A stretch of DNA of 64,000 nt from CALCNS01 sp964425745 (GTDB lineage Bacteria; Bacillota; JAAYKD01), in NCBI GenBank assembly GCA_964425745.1, contig CAYRNW010000013.1, forward strand, positions 7,628-71,627. The letters are read 5' to 3'. The position numbers and the translations under genes are program-made. Below the pieces are notes generated by a model. The model saw only the letters and a program-made list of their open reading frames with translations. It was not told the origin of the DNA and did no database searches. Positions 16,145 through 25,890 of the stretch are shown in pieces; within the stretch, counting starts at the first letter, position 1; the number at the start of each line of letters is the position of its first letter.

Positions 16145-18508
16145 TTACTTCAATTCCACAACAGTTGCTCCGTCTCCCCCTTCGTGAAAAGAAGCAAAGA
16201 CATAGCTTTTAACATGAGGATGATTTTTCAAATAATCTCGGATCCCAGTTCTGAGAACCCCGGTCCCCTTACCATGGATAATCCAAACCTTATTAAGTTG
16301 AGCAAGAAAGGCATCATCGAGAAATTTGTCGGTTGCCATAATCGCCTCATCTAAAGTTTGTCCACGAAGATCCAACTGGGTTTTCAAGAGTGGATCGGAA
16401 GGCGTTGAATCTTTCTTTGCAGCAAACATCGGCTTGATTGGTTCCAAAGTCTTCTTTTTACCAGTGCGTAATTGACTAATCGGTACTGAAATTTTCATCG
16501 CTCCCGCTTGAATCAAGACTTCGGTCTGACCATGAACCTCTTCCATTACTACACCTTCAACCATATATTTCGTCCAAATCACTGGATCACCAATTGCTAA
16601 GTCGCCCACCGGTTCACCAGATCGATCCTGTGAATGCTCATCCAAAGATGCCATTTTCCCTGACATTCGTCGAAAGGTTTGTCTGCTGTTCTGAGCAGCT
16701 TCGGTCAGTTCGCGTTCACTAATGTTCCTTCGTAAAGAACGAAGCTCTGTTAAGATCTCCTCAGCTTCCTGTCTTGCTGCTTTGATGACACCGGCAGCTT
16801 CAGACTGGGCGCGCTGTACTCGTTCCCGAGCTTTGAGGTTTGCATCTTCACGCTCCAATTGTATCGCTTTCTTCTCAGCTTCCCACTGAGAGCGTAATGC
16901 TTGTGCTTCAATACGATCTTGTTGGCTTTGCTTTAAATTTTCTTCCAACAGCGCTAACATATCTTCCACTTTTAACTGGTCTGATCCCACTTTGCTTCTG
17001 GCATAATCAATAACAGACTTATCCAGTCCCAAGCGCTGTGCTATTTCAAAGGCATTACTACGCCCTGGGATTCCGATCATGAGTCGATACGTTGGTCGAA
17101 GGGTTTCAATGTCAAATTCAACACTTGCGTTTTCTACACCGTCATGATGATATGCGAAAATTTTTAATTCGCTATAATGCGTTGTAGCTACTACTCGGCT
17201 TTTTCGGTGTAAAAGCTCTTCTAGAATTGACATTGCCAGGGCCGCTCCTTCAGTTGGATCGGTTCCCGCTCCTAATTCGTCAAATAACACCAAACTATGC
17301 GCGGAAGCAACTTCCATGATTTTGACGATGTTGGTCATGTGTGAAGAAAAGGTCGATAAGCTTTGCTCAATACTCTGCTCATCCCCAATGTCAGCAAAAA
17401 TTTGATCAAACAACCCAATTTTGCTCCCCGTTTCAGCAGGAATATGAAGGCCACATTGCCCCATTAAATTTAGCAGCCCAACCGTTTTCAAGGTTACGGT
17501 CTTTCCACCGGTATTGGGACCCGTAATTAAGAGTACATGAAACCGTTCTCCCAAACGAATATCAATGGGAACAACTTTGCCTTTGAGTAAAGGGTGCCGT
17601 GCTTGCCAGAAACGAATAGAGAAATCGCGACTGATTTCTGGTTCGGCTGCCTTCATAGCAAAAGATAACCTTGCACGGGCAAAAATGTAGTCGAAATTGG
17701 CTAAGGCATCCACACTGCGCTGAATGAAGAGATAATCGGAGCCGATTTTTGCTGAAATCTCCTGAAGGATTCGTAAGACTTCGTCTCGCTCCTGCGTTAA
17801 AACCTGACGTAATTCATTGTTTAATTCAACAATGACCATAGGTTCGATGAATAAGGTAGCACCACTATTGGAAGTATCATGAACAATACCCGGAATTGCA
17901 TGACGATTCTCTTGTTTCACCGGAATAACATAGCGATCATTACGCATGGTTATGATCGATTCTTGCAGATACTTTTGAATCGTCGTGTTTCGGATAAAAG
18001 ACTCCATTTTGGATTTCATATTCTGTTGAAATTGACGTATCGCAATACGCAATCGGCGTAACTCCGGGGTTGCATTGTCTTTTACAAGTCCTTTTTCGTC
18101 CAAGATATCTAAAATGTCATCTTCTAACTTTTTGTGATTACTTAGATGAATCCCAACATCATTCAGAAAAGGATAAAGCTCTCCGCTTTCTTGTAAAGTC
18201 TTTCGAATCTTTCGAGCGGCACCTAATGTGTATGCAATATTTAATAATTCCTCTCCCTCCAAAACGCCACCCAATTCAGCTCTTTTAATCGCTGCCCGGA
18301 TGTCGTGCAATCCACTTAACGGATTTGCACCGCTCTCCAGTAAACCACAGGCCTCACTGGTCTCCCTCTGCCAACGGTATACGGTCTCAAAGTCGGAAGA
18401 TGGAAACATTTCATCGATTTTTGCTTTGCCCATTCCCGATGAAACATAATCCGATAACATGGTTTGGATTTTTGGAAATTCGAGTGTGTGAATAGATTTT
18501 TGTTGCAT
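16145..18508 (-). CDS. mutS2: MutS2 family ATPase/endonuclease
   Basis: MutS2 binds branched DNA or collided ribosomes and has a nuclease tail. The 787-residue protein has MutS-like core helices, Walker A ITGPNTGGKT, Walker B LVLFDELGAGTDPTEG, a long coiled coil (about residues 510-620) and a C-terminal Smr domain with LDLRG and HGKGTG. It lacks the mismatch-recognition domains of MutS. ATG at 18508 lies 7 bases after GGAGG. The gene is the last of the pheS operon and so falls under the Phe T-box unless an internal promoter exists. Confidence 0.95.
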   Translation of the reverse strand: MQQKSIHTLEFPKIQTMLSDYVSSGMGKAKIDEMFPSSDFETVYRWQRETSEACGLLESGANPLSGLHDIRAAIKRAELGGVLEGEELLNIAYTLGAARKIRKTLQESGELYPFLNDVGIHLSNHKKLEDDILDILDEKGLVKDNATPELRRLRIAIRQFQQNMKSKMESFIRNTTIQKYLQESIITMRNDRYVIPVKQENRHAIPGIVHDTSNSGATLFIEPMVIVELNNELRQVLTQERDEVLRILQEISAKIGSDYLFIQRSVDALANFDYIFARARLSFAMKAAEPEISRDFSIRFWQARHPLLKGKVVPIDIRLGERFHVLLITGPNTGGKTVTLKTVGLLNLMGQCGLHIPAETGSKIGLFDQIFADIGDEQSIEQSLSTFSSHMTNIVKIMEVASAHSLVLFDELGAGTDPTEGAALAMSILEELLHRKSRVVATTHYSELKIFAYHHDGVENASVEFDIETLRPTYRLMIGIPGRSNAFEIAQRLGLDKSVIDYARSKVGSDQLKVEDMLALLEENLKQSQQDRIEAQALRSQWEAEKKAIQLEREDANLKARERVQRAQSEAAGVIKAARQEAEEILTELRSLRRNISERELTEAAQNSRQTFRRMSGKMASLDEHSQDRSGEPVGDLAIGDPVIWTKYMVEGVVMEEVHGQTEVLIQAGAMKISVPISQLRTGKKKTLEPIKPMFAAKKDSTPSDPLLKTQLDLRGQTLDEAIMATDKFLDDAFLAQLNKVWIIHGKGTGVLRTGIRDYLKNHPHVKSYVFASFHEGGDGATVVELK

Positions 18509-18529
18509 CAATTCACCTCCTAGGTTTCG

Positions 18530-21004
18530 TTATTCTACGCCGCGGAAGGTATGTCCTTTTGTGGTCTCTGCCCTCAGCAGGGTTTCCAATTGTTGGCGGT
18601 ATAGCTTCCCTTGTTGAAGCCAATCCGACGAATCTTTTAAGAACGCCTTAAGCGACTCTTGCCAGATTGATGCCGCCTCTACGATAATTTGCGGATCAAG
18701 ATGCCTAAGATCTACAAGCCAATGAACATAGCCACTTCGCTGTAATTGATAGTAATGCTCCATTAAACACAATTCGCTGCTGTTGAGCAAATGTGTTCTA
18801 CAGAATTGATTTTGAGCAACCAAGAAACTCTTACCCAAGCGGTCGACCATAGGCCATAACGCAGGAGCTTGGTTGTTCCCGTTCTTATAACATAACAAAC
18901 ACTTTCCATGTCGATTCCAAGTCAAGCAATGATTACTGATCATCAGGTTTTGCCGACCACCGATCAAAAACTGCCACTGAACTTTTGGAAATTCAACCGG
19001 TAGGTTCGCAGATTGTTGCAAAGACAATTCCGGATAAATGGTTAATTGTTCAAAATCGGTATTAGCAATAAGGTTGCGAACTGCTTCGTGATTCATCAAT
19101 TGTAGCGACCAATCGCCTCTGAGCTTAAGAGTGGGAAAGCGGGTTGCAATAACATGAGCTTGAGACGGTTGCGCGATTTTAACAGGGCAGTTATGGGAAT
19201 TGGCCACTTCCAGAAGAGGATTCCATATATTCCATTCTGTGTCATGCACGATGGTTGGCAAACTAAACTCAACCTCGATTTCATAGCTTTTTGCTTGAAC
19301 CAAGATCTGTTCGAGTTCCTTCGGTGACATCGCCCCATAAAAGCTATCTCCACCAATCGAGATTGCTTCTGGCTTCGTTTTCAGTAAAGCTTGCGCTTGC
19401 TCATAGTTGCCCACAGCAAATTGTAGTTTGGGTGTCTCACTTGTAGTCGGAGATCTTTTAGCTGCATTTTTTACGTAATGCTTTATAACCTTTTCCTCTT
19501 CGCGTAAGGATCCATACCAAAGCATATCGGTCCAATGACGACGGATTGCATTTAATGCAGACCCCGAAAGATGCAGCGGAGCCTCTTGCTCTAAATGAAG
19601 ATGACGAATAAGGTACGGTGTCTCATGCAACTTTTCAAAAAACTGCCGCACTCGTTGTTCGGTCAAACCCTGTTCTTTTGCTTTCACTGGCACATACTGA
19701 GGATACTCAAACTGAAGTGTCTGGTTCTCGAATCGAAGTCCGAGCACAGTCGGTTGCCCTTCCTTGAGAATGAGTGTTAAATCCACTTCCCTTGGACGCA
19801 TTTTAAAAGATTCTTGGGCTACTCGTATTTGCTTTTCAGTTTCTATTAAAATTTCTTGATTCTCTAACAAGGATAAAATGACATTTTCAGAAGAGCTCTT
19901 ACCCGTAAAAGGAGGAATTGTCATTTCCCCTTTAGGATCGATTTCTTCGTTCAGTTCAAAAACCATTTCTTCTGCTCCTTGGCGAAGCAGGAGACGATCC
20001 CCTTTCGCAATTCTCATCGAGCTTGGTAATTTAAATTTTAATCCCGGTTTCAGTTCAGACGCTTTCCAACGAGCCAGTTCTAGTCCACGATTTCCCGGGA
20101 AATCCGAGCTAAGCAGAGCAGGCGATTTTGCTTCAAACGCAAATCCTTTGCTGAAGTCACGATTAAAAGCTAAACGCAAGAGATCGTAGGTAGGTTCAAT
20201 TCGTTCCGAGGATTCTTTTAAACCTAAAGCGTCTACAGCTCTACGATATTCCCGAACAACATGATATACATAAGCCGGTTTTTTCATACGGCCTTCGATT
20301 TTGATGGCCTGGACTCCTGCGTCTTGAAAAGCTTTAACTTGATCGACCACGCATAAATCCTTGGTTGACAAATAAAATCCCTCTTTGCCATCAACCTGAT
20401 ATGCTAGGCGGCAAGGCTGAGCACAACGCCCGCGATTTCCGCTCCTTCCTCCTAGAAAACTGCTCATATAGCATTGACCTGAGTAGGCAAAGCATAGCGC
20501 ACCATGCGCAAATACTTCAACTTTAATCGAACTTGTTTGGGCGATCTTTTGGATTTCTGCTAAAGCCAGTTCTCGAGCTAAGACAACCCTTTGGAACCCT
20601 TGTTCCGCTGCCCAGGCTACGCCTTCTTGATTATGCAGCGTCATCTGAGTACTGGCATGAACCTCCATATGAGGTAATTCTCTTCTGATCATGCTTAATA
20701 AGCCTATGTCCTGAAGGATTAATGCATCAACTCCTTGAGCATAGACTTCTTTTGCATAGGCAAGTGCTTCTTCTAACTCCTCGTCTCGCAAGAGCGTATT
20801 CATTGTCATATAAATTCGTACACCATGACGATGAGCAAAGCGAATACCCGCCAAGATTTCTTTTTCACTGAAATTGGTAGCATAAGCACGCGCATTAAAC
20901 TGCTTGCCACCTAAGTAAATGGCATCGGCACCTGCGGCAACGGCAGCATAAAGGGCTTGCAAACTTCCTGCGGGAGCTAAAATTTCAATTTTTGAGTTCT
21001 TCAT
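18530..21004 (-). CDS. Peptidase U32 family protein with DUF3656
   Basis: This 824-residue protein starts with the U32 barrel (EILAPAGSLQALYAAVAAGA, GADAIYLGG, QCYMSS) and a Cys cluster in CFAYSGQCYMS and GRCAQPCRLAYQ, typical of the iron-sulfur-type U32 proteins that hydroxylate rRNA or tRNA bases. Residues from about 380 form DUF3656 and a second barrel-like half with CLTWNRHGKCLLC. The family includes RlhA, which hydroxylates 23S rRNA, so an RNA modification role is more likely than proteolysis. It follows pheT by 2 bases and precedes mutS2, in the same operon. Confidence 0.88.
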   Translation of the reverse strand: MKNSKIEILAPAGSLQALYAAVAAGADAIYLGGKQFNARAYATNFSEKEILAGIRFAHRHGVRIYMTMNTLLRDEELEEALAYAKEVYAQGVDALILQDIGLLSMIRRELPHMEVHASTQMTLHNQEGVAWAAEQGFQRVVLARELALAEIQKIAQTSSIKVEVFAHGALCFAYSGQCYMSSFLGGRSGNRGRCAQPCRLAYQVDGKEGFYLSTKDLCVVDQVKAFQDAGVQAIKIEGRMKKPAYVYHVVREYRRAVDALGLKESSERIEPTYDLLRLAFNRDFSKGFAFEAKSPALLSSDFPGNRGLELARWKASELKPGLKFKLPSSMRIAKGDRLLLRQGAEEMVFELNEEIDPKGEMTIPPFTGKSSSENVILSLLENQEILIETEKQIRVAQESFKMRPREVDLTLILKEGQPTVLGLRFENQTLQFEYPQYVPVKAKEQGLTEQRVRQFFEKLHETPYLIRHLHLEQEAPLHLSGSALNAIRRHWTDMLWYGSLREEEKVIKHYVKNAAKRSPTTSETPKLQFAVGNYEQAQALLKTKPEAISIGGDSFYGAMSPKELEQILVQAKSYEIEVEFSLPTIVHDTEWNIWNPLLEVANSHNCPVKIAQPSQAHVIATRFPTLKLRGDWSLQLMNHEAVRNLIANTDFEQLTIYPELSLQQSANLPVEFPKVQWQFLIGGRQNLMISNHCLTWNRHGKCLLCYKNGNNQAPALWPMVDRLGKSFLVAQNQFCRTHLLNSSELCLMEHYYQLQRSGYVHWLVDLRHLDPQIIVEAASIWQESLKAFLKDSSDWLQQGKLYRQQLETLLRAETTKGHTFRGVE

Positions 21005-21006
21005 TC

Positions 21007-23076
21007 TTATGTCCTTAATTGGGTATCGAACTGCAAGCTGACTGCTCTTAGAATCTCACTGTGGCATACGACAACCTCTTGATCCGTTAAAGTACGGTCT
21101 TTAGCGCGGTAGGTCAGTGCAAATGCTAAACTCTTGAAACCTTCTTTCACTTGAGTTCCAGTATATACGTCAAAGAGTTTGACTGCTTCCAAAAGGACTC
21201 CGCCTTGCTGAACAATAGCTTGTTCTACTTCGCGGGCAGAAATCTGTTTAGGAACCAGTAACGCTAAATCTCGATAGATTGCTTGATAACGAGACAAAGA
21301 TTTTACGGCAATTTGTGGGTTTGCAAATTGTAGCAGCTGATCCAGCGATAAATCAGCAAGAAAAACACGTCGAGGCAGCTCCCATTTCTTTTCAATTTGC
21401 GGATGCAGTGCTCCCATGGTACCTACGACTTTTCCGTTCAGAATGATGTCAGCACACTGATAAGGATGGAAGAGTTCATTGGTCTTATTTTCTTGAATCT
21501 GCATCGGCCAATCAAGCAATGAGAACAACGCTTCAATGGCACCCTTCAAGTGGAAGAAAGATGCTTCAATTTTTGGTTGCATCCAGTGCGTAGAACGGTA
21601 CTCACCCGACAAAACAAGGGTTAATCGGGTTTCTTCTTGAGGTAGATCTACAAGAGGCAATGCTTTAGGAAGGTAGACTCGCCCAAGTTCATACAAAGCC
21701 ACATCAGAATTCTGGCGATTTTGATTATATTGCAGTCCACGCAAAATGCCGGGGATCAAGCTCGTACGCATAACACTTTGAGCATCGTTCATAGGGTTTA
21801 GCAAGGGAATCGCTTGGCGAAGCGGATGTTCTGGGTCAGAATAGAGCTCTTCCAAATCTTGCTTTGCGATGAATGAATAATTGACCGCTTCATGATACCC
21901 TTGATGAACCATGATTCGATGAATCTGATCCACTAATTTTTGTCGTAAGCTCAACCCACCTTGCGTCGTCATTCCACTGGGAAGTTGAGCTGGTATTTGA
22001 TCGAATCCAATTAAACGTGCTACTTCTTCTACCAAATCAACTTCTTGTTCAATATCCTGGCGTCGGGAAGGTACATTGACTGACCATCCTTCTTCCGTTG
22101 TGACGATATCAAAGTTCAAATCTCGTAACGTTTGCTCCACTTTTTCACTCGGAAAATGCAAGCCGACACGCGCATCCAAATAGGTGCGGCGAAGAACGAT
22201 TTCTTTGGATTGAGTAGGTTCATAACTGTTTGCCGAGATTACTTCTGTTGCAGGACGTCCAACCTTCATTTCTTTCGCTAACTGGACCACTCGTTGTAAC
22301 GCTTTCATCAACCCACTGGGGTCGACTCCTTTTTCAAATCGGATTGCGGCTTCGCTACGTAAATCCAGTGCTTTTGCTGAACGTCGGATGGATCTTCTTT
22401 CAAAATAGGCCGCTTCGAATAAAATCGTTTGGGTTTTTGAAGTAACTTCGCTGTTGAGTCCACCCATAATTCCGCCAATACCAATGGGTTTCTTAGGGTC
22501 GCATATTAAAATCGTTCCCTGAGGCAACTCTCTTCGCTGTCCATCGAGTGAAAGAAGAACTTCATTCGCTTCGGCTTGGCGGACCACCACCTGATGATTC
22601 TCCAGACAATCGTAATCAAAAGCATGAAGAGGTTGCCCGGTTTCCATCATTACATAATTTGTAATGTCAACAATATTATTGATGCTGCGCATGCCGATGG
22701 CTTCCAACCTTTTTTGCATCCATGCCGGTGAACTTCCGATTTGAACATCATAGAGCATAAGTGCTAAGTAGGTCGGACACAAATTCGGGTCTTTTAAGAT
22801 AATCTTTTCTTCGTTCTGTGTAATCGGTAAAGCTTCTAAAGAGGGTAACTGCACTGGCAACCCAAGCACGGCTCCCACCTCGTAGGCTACACCCCACATA
22901 CTCAGACAATCGGAACGATTGGGTGTTAGGTCCAATTCGATAACGGCATCACCGGTATCATCAGTTTCCACGCTATCGATTTCAATCCCGGCTTCGGCCA
23001 TTTTTTGAGCGATTTGCTTGGGTGTCGCTTGGAGCGTGGGGATAAGCTCTTTTAACCAACTGTATAAAACTTTCAT
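21007..23076 (-). CDS. pheT: Phenylalanyl-tRNA synthetase beta chain lacking the N-terminal tRNA-binding insert
   Basis: PheT partners PheS in the alpha2-beta2 enzyme. The protein starts correctly (MKVLYSWLKELIP) and ends with the anticodon-binding FDX-ACB domain (YQAIYRDLALLVPK ... ALTYRAKDRTLTDQEV), with B3/B4 editing and B5 domains between. However, at about residue 37 it goes straight from AGIEIDSVE to VIELDLTPNRSDCLS, omitting the roughly 100-residue OB-fold tRNA-binding domain usual in bacterial PheT. It is therefore 689 residues instead of about 800. The frame is intact across the junction, so this looks like a domain loss and not a sequencing gap. It lies 12 bases after pheS. Confidence 0.94.
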   Translation of the reverse strand: MKVLYSWLKELIPTLQATPKQIAQKMAEAGIEIDSVETDDTGDAVIELDLTPNRSDCLSMWGVAYEVGAVLGLPVQLPSLEALPITQNEEKIILKDPNLCPTYLALMLYDVQIGSSPAWMQKRLEAIGMRSINNIVDITNYVMMETGQPLHAFDYDCLENHQVVVRQAEANEVLLSLDGQRRELPQGTILICDPKKPIGIGGIMGGLNSEVTSKTQTILFEAAYFERRSIRRSAKALDLRSEAAIRFEKGVDPSGLMKALQRVVQLAKEMKVGRPATEVISANSYEPTQSKEIVLRRTYLDARVGLHFPSEKVEQTLRDLNFDIVTTEEGWSVNVPSRRQDIEQEVDLVEEVARLIGFDQIPAQLPSGMTTQGGLSLRQKLVDQIHRIMVHQGYHEAVNYSFIAKQDLEELYSDPEHPLRQAIPLLNPMNDAQSVMRTSLIPGILRGLQYNQNRQNSDVALYELGRVYLPKALPLVDLPQEETRLTLVLSGEYRSTHWMQPKIEASFFHLKGAIEALFSLLDWPMQIQENKTNELFHPYQCADIILNGKVVGTMGALHPQIEKKWELPRRVFLADLSLDQLLQFANPQIAVKSLSRYQAIYRDLALLVPKQISAREVEQAIVQQGGVLLEAVKLFDVYTGTQVKEGFKSLAFALTYRAKDRTLTDQEVVVCHSEILRAVSLQFDTQLRT

Positions 23077-23088
23077 ACGAATCTCCTC

Positions 23089-24117
23089 CTACAAACGGAA
23101 TTGCTTCAAGAAGCGCAAGTCATTCTGATACATTTGTCTCATATCGTCGATCGCAAATTTCAACATTGCCATTCGCTCGACTCCCATACCAAAAGCCAGT
23201 CCACTGACTTGTTCCGGATCGTAACCACCCATTTTTAATACATTGGGATGCACCATGCCAGCTCCCAAAATTTCAATCCAACCAGAGTTCTTGCATAACC
23301 TACAGCCACTACCGCTACAGGCAAAGCAAGAAATATCAACTTCAACGCTGGGTTCTGTGAAAGGGAAAAAGGATGGTCTTAACCGGATTTCCCTCTCTGC
23401 ACCAAACATTTGCTTGGCAAAAGACAATAGTAATCCTTTTAAGGTTGCCATGGAAACTTCTTTGTCAACCAAGAGGCCCTCCACCTGATGGAACATGGGA
23501 GTATGCGTCGCGTCCTCATCTCTTCGGTACACCTTACCCGGAACGATGATTTTAATCGGTAATTCAGGTGACATGCTTTCCATAGTTCTTGCTTGCATTG
23601 GAGAAGTATGCGTTCGAAGCAACAAGTCTTCTGTTATATAAAAGGTATCTTGCATTTCTCGAGCTGGATGGTCTAGTGGTATATTTAAAGCCTGAAAATC
23701 ATAATAATCTGTTTCGATCTCAGGACCTTCAACCACAGTGAATCCTAACCCCACAAAGATCTCTTTCACTTCTTGCAAGATTAGTGTAATGGGGTGAAGG
23801 CTCCCTTCCGGGAGGCTATACCCCGGTAAGGTAATATCGATCTGTTCGGAGCGAATTTTTTCATGCTGTTCCTTTTGCCCGAACAGCGCTTCTTTTTGCG
23901 ATAGCTCAACCTCAATGAGATTTCGAACCTCATTCGCAACTTGCCCAAATTTTGGCCGATCTTCTGCCGATAATTTGCCCATTTGTCGGAGCAGAAGTGT
24001 TAATTCGCCCTTCTTACCCAAATATTGAACGCGTAACTCGTTTAATCCGGCTGTATTTTCTGCCCGTTCAATACTTTCTAATGCAGTTTGTTTGAGCTGA
24101 AGTAAAGTTTCAATCAT
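23089..24117 (-). CDS. pheS: Phenylalanyl-tRNA synthetase alpha chain
   Basis: The catalytic alpha subunit, 342 residues. An N-terminal coiled coil (about 1-85) is followed by the class II core with HPARE, the motif 2 region GKVYRRDEDATHTPMFHQ, EPSVEVD and the motif 3 region AFGMGVERMAM. It carries an extra Cys cluster CFACSGSGCRLC at about 266-278 that could bind zinc. ATG at 24117 follows GGGAGG; upstream in-frame codons overlap the T-box terminator and are rejected. It is regulated by the T-box immediately upstream. Confidence 0.96.
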   Translation of the reverse strand: MIETLLQLKQTALESIERAENTAGLNELRVQYLGKKGELTLLLRQMGKLSAEDRPKFGQVANEVRNLIEVELSQKEALFGQKEQHEKIRSEQIDITLPGYSLPEGSLHPITLILQEVKEIFVGLGFTVVEGPEIETDYYDFQALNIPLDHPAREMQDTFYITEDLLLRTHTSPMQARTMESMSPELPIKIIVPGKVYRRDEDATHTPMFHQVEGLLVDKEVSMATLKGLLLSFAKQMFGAEREIRLRPSFFPFTEPSVEVDISCFACSGSGCRLCKNSGWIEILGAGMVHPNVLKMGGYDPEQVSGLAFGMGVERMAMLKFAIDDMRQMYQNDLRFLKQFRL

Positions 24118-24149
24118 AGTGTTCCCTCCCGTTTTTGAATATACTCCAT

Positions 24150-24390
24150 AAAAAAAAGACCTCTCCCATAAGGGGCGAAGTCTTCGCGGTACCACCCTTG
24201 ATTCAATAGAAAATTCTATTGTCTCATTCAGCATTAACGGAACTACCGGCTCAGCCTACCCCGAAAAGCGGATCAGCCTGCAGCTTTTGAGGTGAACTTC
24301 CCGACGCTTTCGCAGATCTTAGCTCTCAGTCTATGGCTATGATTCCCTGTAAAGCTCTTAACGCGGTACTCTCCCCAGTCATTGCTATTA
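24150..24390 (-). promoter_or_regulatory. Phe T-box leader with terminator (pheST operon)
   Basis: The T-box sequence AGGGTGGTACCGCG ends the antiterminator at about 24186-24200. A terminator follows at 24150-24184, with GACTTCGCCCC/GGGAGAGGTC and eight uridines. In the specifier region, GGAAGTTCACC presents a UUC (Phe) codon at 24294-24296, matching the downstream genes. Uncharged tRNA-Phe is expected to promote readthrough. The specifier assignment is read by eye from the usual context. Confidence 0.92.
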
Positions 24391-24396
24391 AATCAT

Positions 24397-24425
24397 AATA
24401 TATCATAATTCCTCTATGACCGCAA
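24397..24425 (-). promoter_or_regulatory. Promoter of the pheS T-box leader
   Basis: TTGCGG (24420-24425) and TATATT (24397-24402) with a 17-base spacer lie just upstream of the leader and abut the trmH stop. The -35 match is imperfect. Confidence 0.6.
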
Positions 24426-24429
24426 GTAT

Positions 24430-25215
24430 TTATTTTTGCATGTGATACAATAATATACCGGCCGCAACTCCTGCATTTAGCGATTCAGCAGGGCCTGTCA
24501 TAGGAATTTTCAACCGATAATCGGCTACCTGTAATAACCAGTCAGCGACGCCTTGACCTTCGTTCCCAATGACAAGTGCCAAGGGTTCGCGAAGCCAGGG
24601 TTGATTTTCAAGATCTTCCGCATTCTCCAAAGCAGAGACAACCAAAGGAAGCTTGTGTTTAGAAAGTAGTGTAACAAGCTCTAGGTCTTGTTCCGGAATC
24701 ACCATGCGTATGTAAAACAAGGTTCCCGCTGAAGCCCGTACTACTTTATCGTTCCATGGATCTCCACAACCCGCAAGAAACACAACTGCGTCGAATCCAA
24801 AGGCAACGGCATTACGAATGGCAGTCCCGATGTTGCCGGGGTCTTGAAGGCGATCTAAAATCAAAATCCTCATCGTAGAATTGATCTCAGAAAGAGCATG
24901 TTCTTTCATTTCAGCGATCGCTACCAATCCTTGATTCGCTTCTGTTTGGCTGAGACGCCTCATGACTTCTTCGCCGACAAGAACCAATCGAGTCCCTTTA
25001 ATGGAAGCTTGAGATAAAAACTCCTTATTTCGCTCTGGTATAGAAGATTTCTCCGTAAAAAAAACGGTATCTAACGTTCGACCCGCGGAATGAGCCATCT
25101 CTAAAACGCGGATTCCCTCAATCAAAAATCTCTTCAGGGCTATTCTACCTTTTTTCTGGTGTAAGCTTCTTGCTTCTTGAATCAGCGGATTCTGAATTGA
25201 TGTGATGATTTGCAT
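24430..25215 (-). CDS. TrmH/SpoU family RNA 2'-O-methyltransferase
   Basis: This 261-residue SPOUT enzyme methylates a ribose in rRNA or tRNA. It has an N-terminal substrate-binding domain (residues 1-100: ITSIQNPLIQEARSL, RFLIEGIRVLEMA), then motif 1 ILILDRLQDPGNIGTAIRNA, motif 2 PLALVIGNEGQGV and motif 3 IPMTGPAESLNAGVAAGILLY. In many Firmicutes this gene lies between rplT and pheS, as here. A terminator separates it from rplT, so it probably depends on partial readthrough or a promoter that I could not identify. The exact RNA target is unknown. Confidence 0.92.
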   Translation of the reverse strand: MQIITSIQNPLIQEARSLHQKKGRIALKRFLIEGIRVLEMAHSAGRTLDTVFFTEKSSIPERNKEFLSQASIKGTRLVLVGEEVMRRLSQTEANQGLVAIAEMKEHALSEINSTMRILILDRLQDPGNIGTAIRNAVAFGFDAVVFLAGCGDPWNDKVVRASAGTLFYIRMVIPEQDLELVTLLSKHKLPLVVSALENAEDLENQPWLREPLALVIGNEGQGVADWLLQVADYRLKIPMTGPAESLNAGVAAGILLYHMQK

Positions 25216-25224
25216 ATTGACTCC

Positions 25225-25270
25225 TAAAAAAAGACCGCGGCTTTCCCTTTTTGTGGAATTCGCGGTCTTC
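25225..25270 (-). terminator. Terminator after rplT
   Basis: AAGACCGCG pairs with CGCGGTCTT, followed by a run of seven uridines on the minus strand. It ends infC-rpmI-rplT. Confidence 0.9.
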
Positions 25271-25275
25271 TCATA

Positions 25276-25632
25276 TTACTGATTTAATTGTGCTTTTGCT
25301 ACTTCCACAAATTGAACGAAACCATTCATATCGGTTACTGCTAAATCAGCTAACATTTTACGATTGACTTCTACATTCGCTTTTTTCAAGCCTGCAATGA
25401 AACGGCTGTATGACAAACCATTCATGCGGGAAGCTGCATTGATACGAGCAATCCATAATTTACGGAAATCGCGTTTACGGTTGCGACGGTCACGGCGAGC
25501 ATAATAGCCGGCTTTCATAACTGCCTGATTGGCTACTCTAAATTGTTTGCTCTTCGAACCCCGATAACCACGAGCTAATTTTAAAATCTTATTATGTCTT
25601 CTGCGGGAAACCATTCCGCCTTTTATTCTCAT
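25276..25632 (-). CDS. rplT: 50S ribosomal protein L20
   Basis: L20 (118 residues) binds 23S rRNA early in 50S assembly and, in Firmicutes, represses its own operon by binding the leader. Motifs are a basic N-terminus (RIKGGMVSRRRHNKILKLARGYRG), the YARRDRRNRKRDFRKLWI helix and a C-terminal globular part ending VAKAQLNQ. ATG at 25632 follows AAGGAGG. It is third in infC-rpmI-rplT, 30 bases after rpmI. Confidence 0.98.
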   Translation of the reverse strand: MRIKGGMVSRRRHNKILKLARGYRGSKSKQFRVANQAVMKAGYYARRDRRNRKRDFRKLWIARINAASRMNGLSYSRFIAGLKKANVEVNRKMLADLAVTDMNGFVQFVEVAKAQLNQ

Positions 25633-25662
25633 TGTAGTATCCTCCTTGCGACGCGCTTATCT

Positions 25663-25860
25663 TTAAAGATAGGGTATTAAACGACTGATTCGTCGTTGTT
25701 CAGAAGCGGAAACCAGTGTAGTTCCACTTAATTGACGTTTTTGCTTTGCACTCTTGCATAAAGCTTTATGGCGATGATAAGCGTGTTTGCGAGATACCAA
25801 GCCGGTTCCGGTTTTGCGGAGGCGCTTAGCAGCTCCTCTATGGGTTTTAATTTTAGGCAT
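25663..25860 (-). CDS. rpmI: 50S ribosomal protein L35
   Basis: This small basic protein of 65 residues starts MPKIKTHRGAAKRLRKTGTG and ends with RRISRLIPYL, both typical of L35. It is part of the 50S subunit. The start has a good AAGGAG site. It lies between infC and rplT, the conserved order. Confidence 0.98.
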   Translation of the reverse strand: MPKIKTHRGAAKRLRKTGTGLVSRKHAYHRHKALCKSAKQKRQLSGTTLVSASEQRRISRLIPYL

Positions 25861-25890
25861 AGTGAAAACTCCTTCCTAATCTGCGAACCA

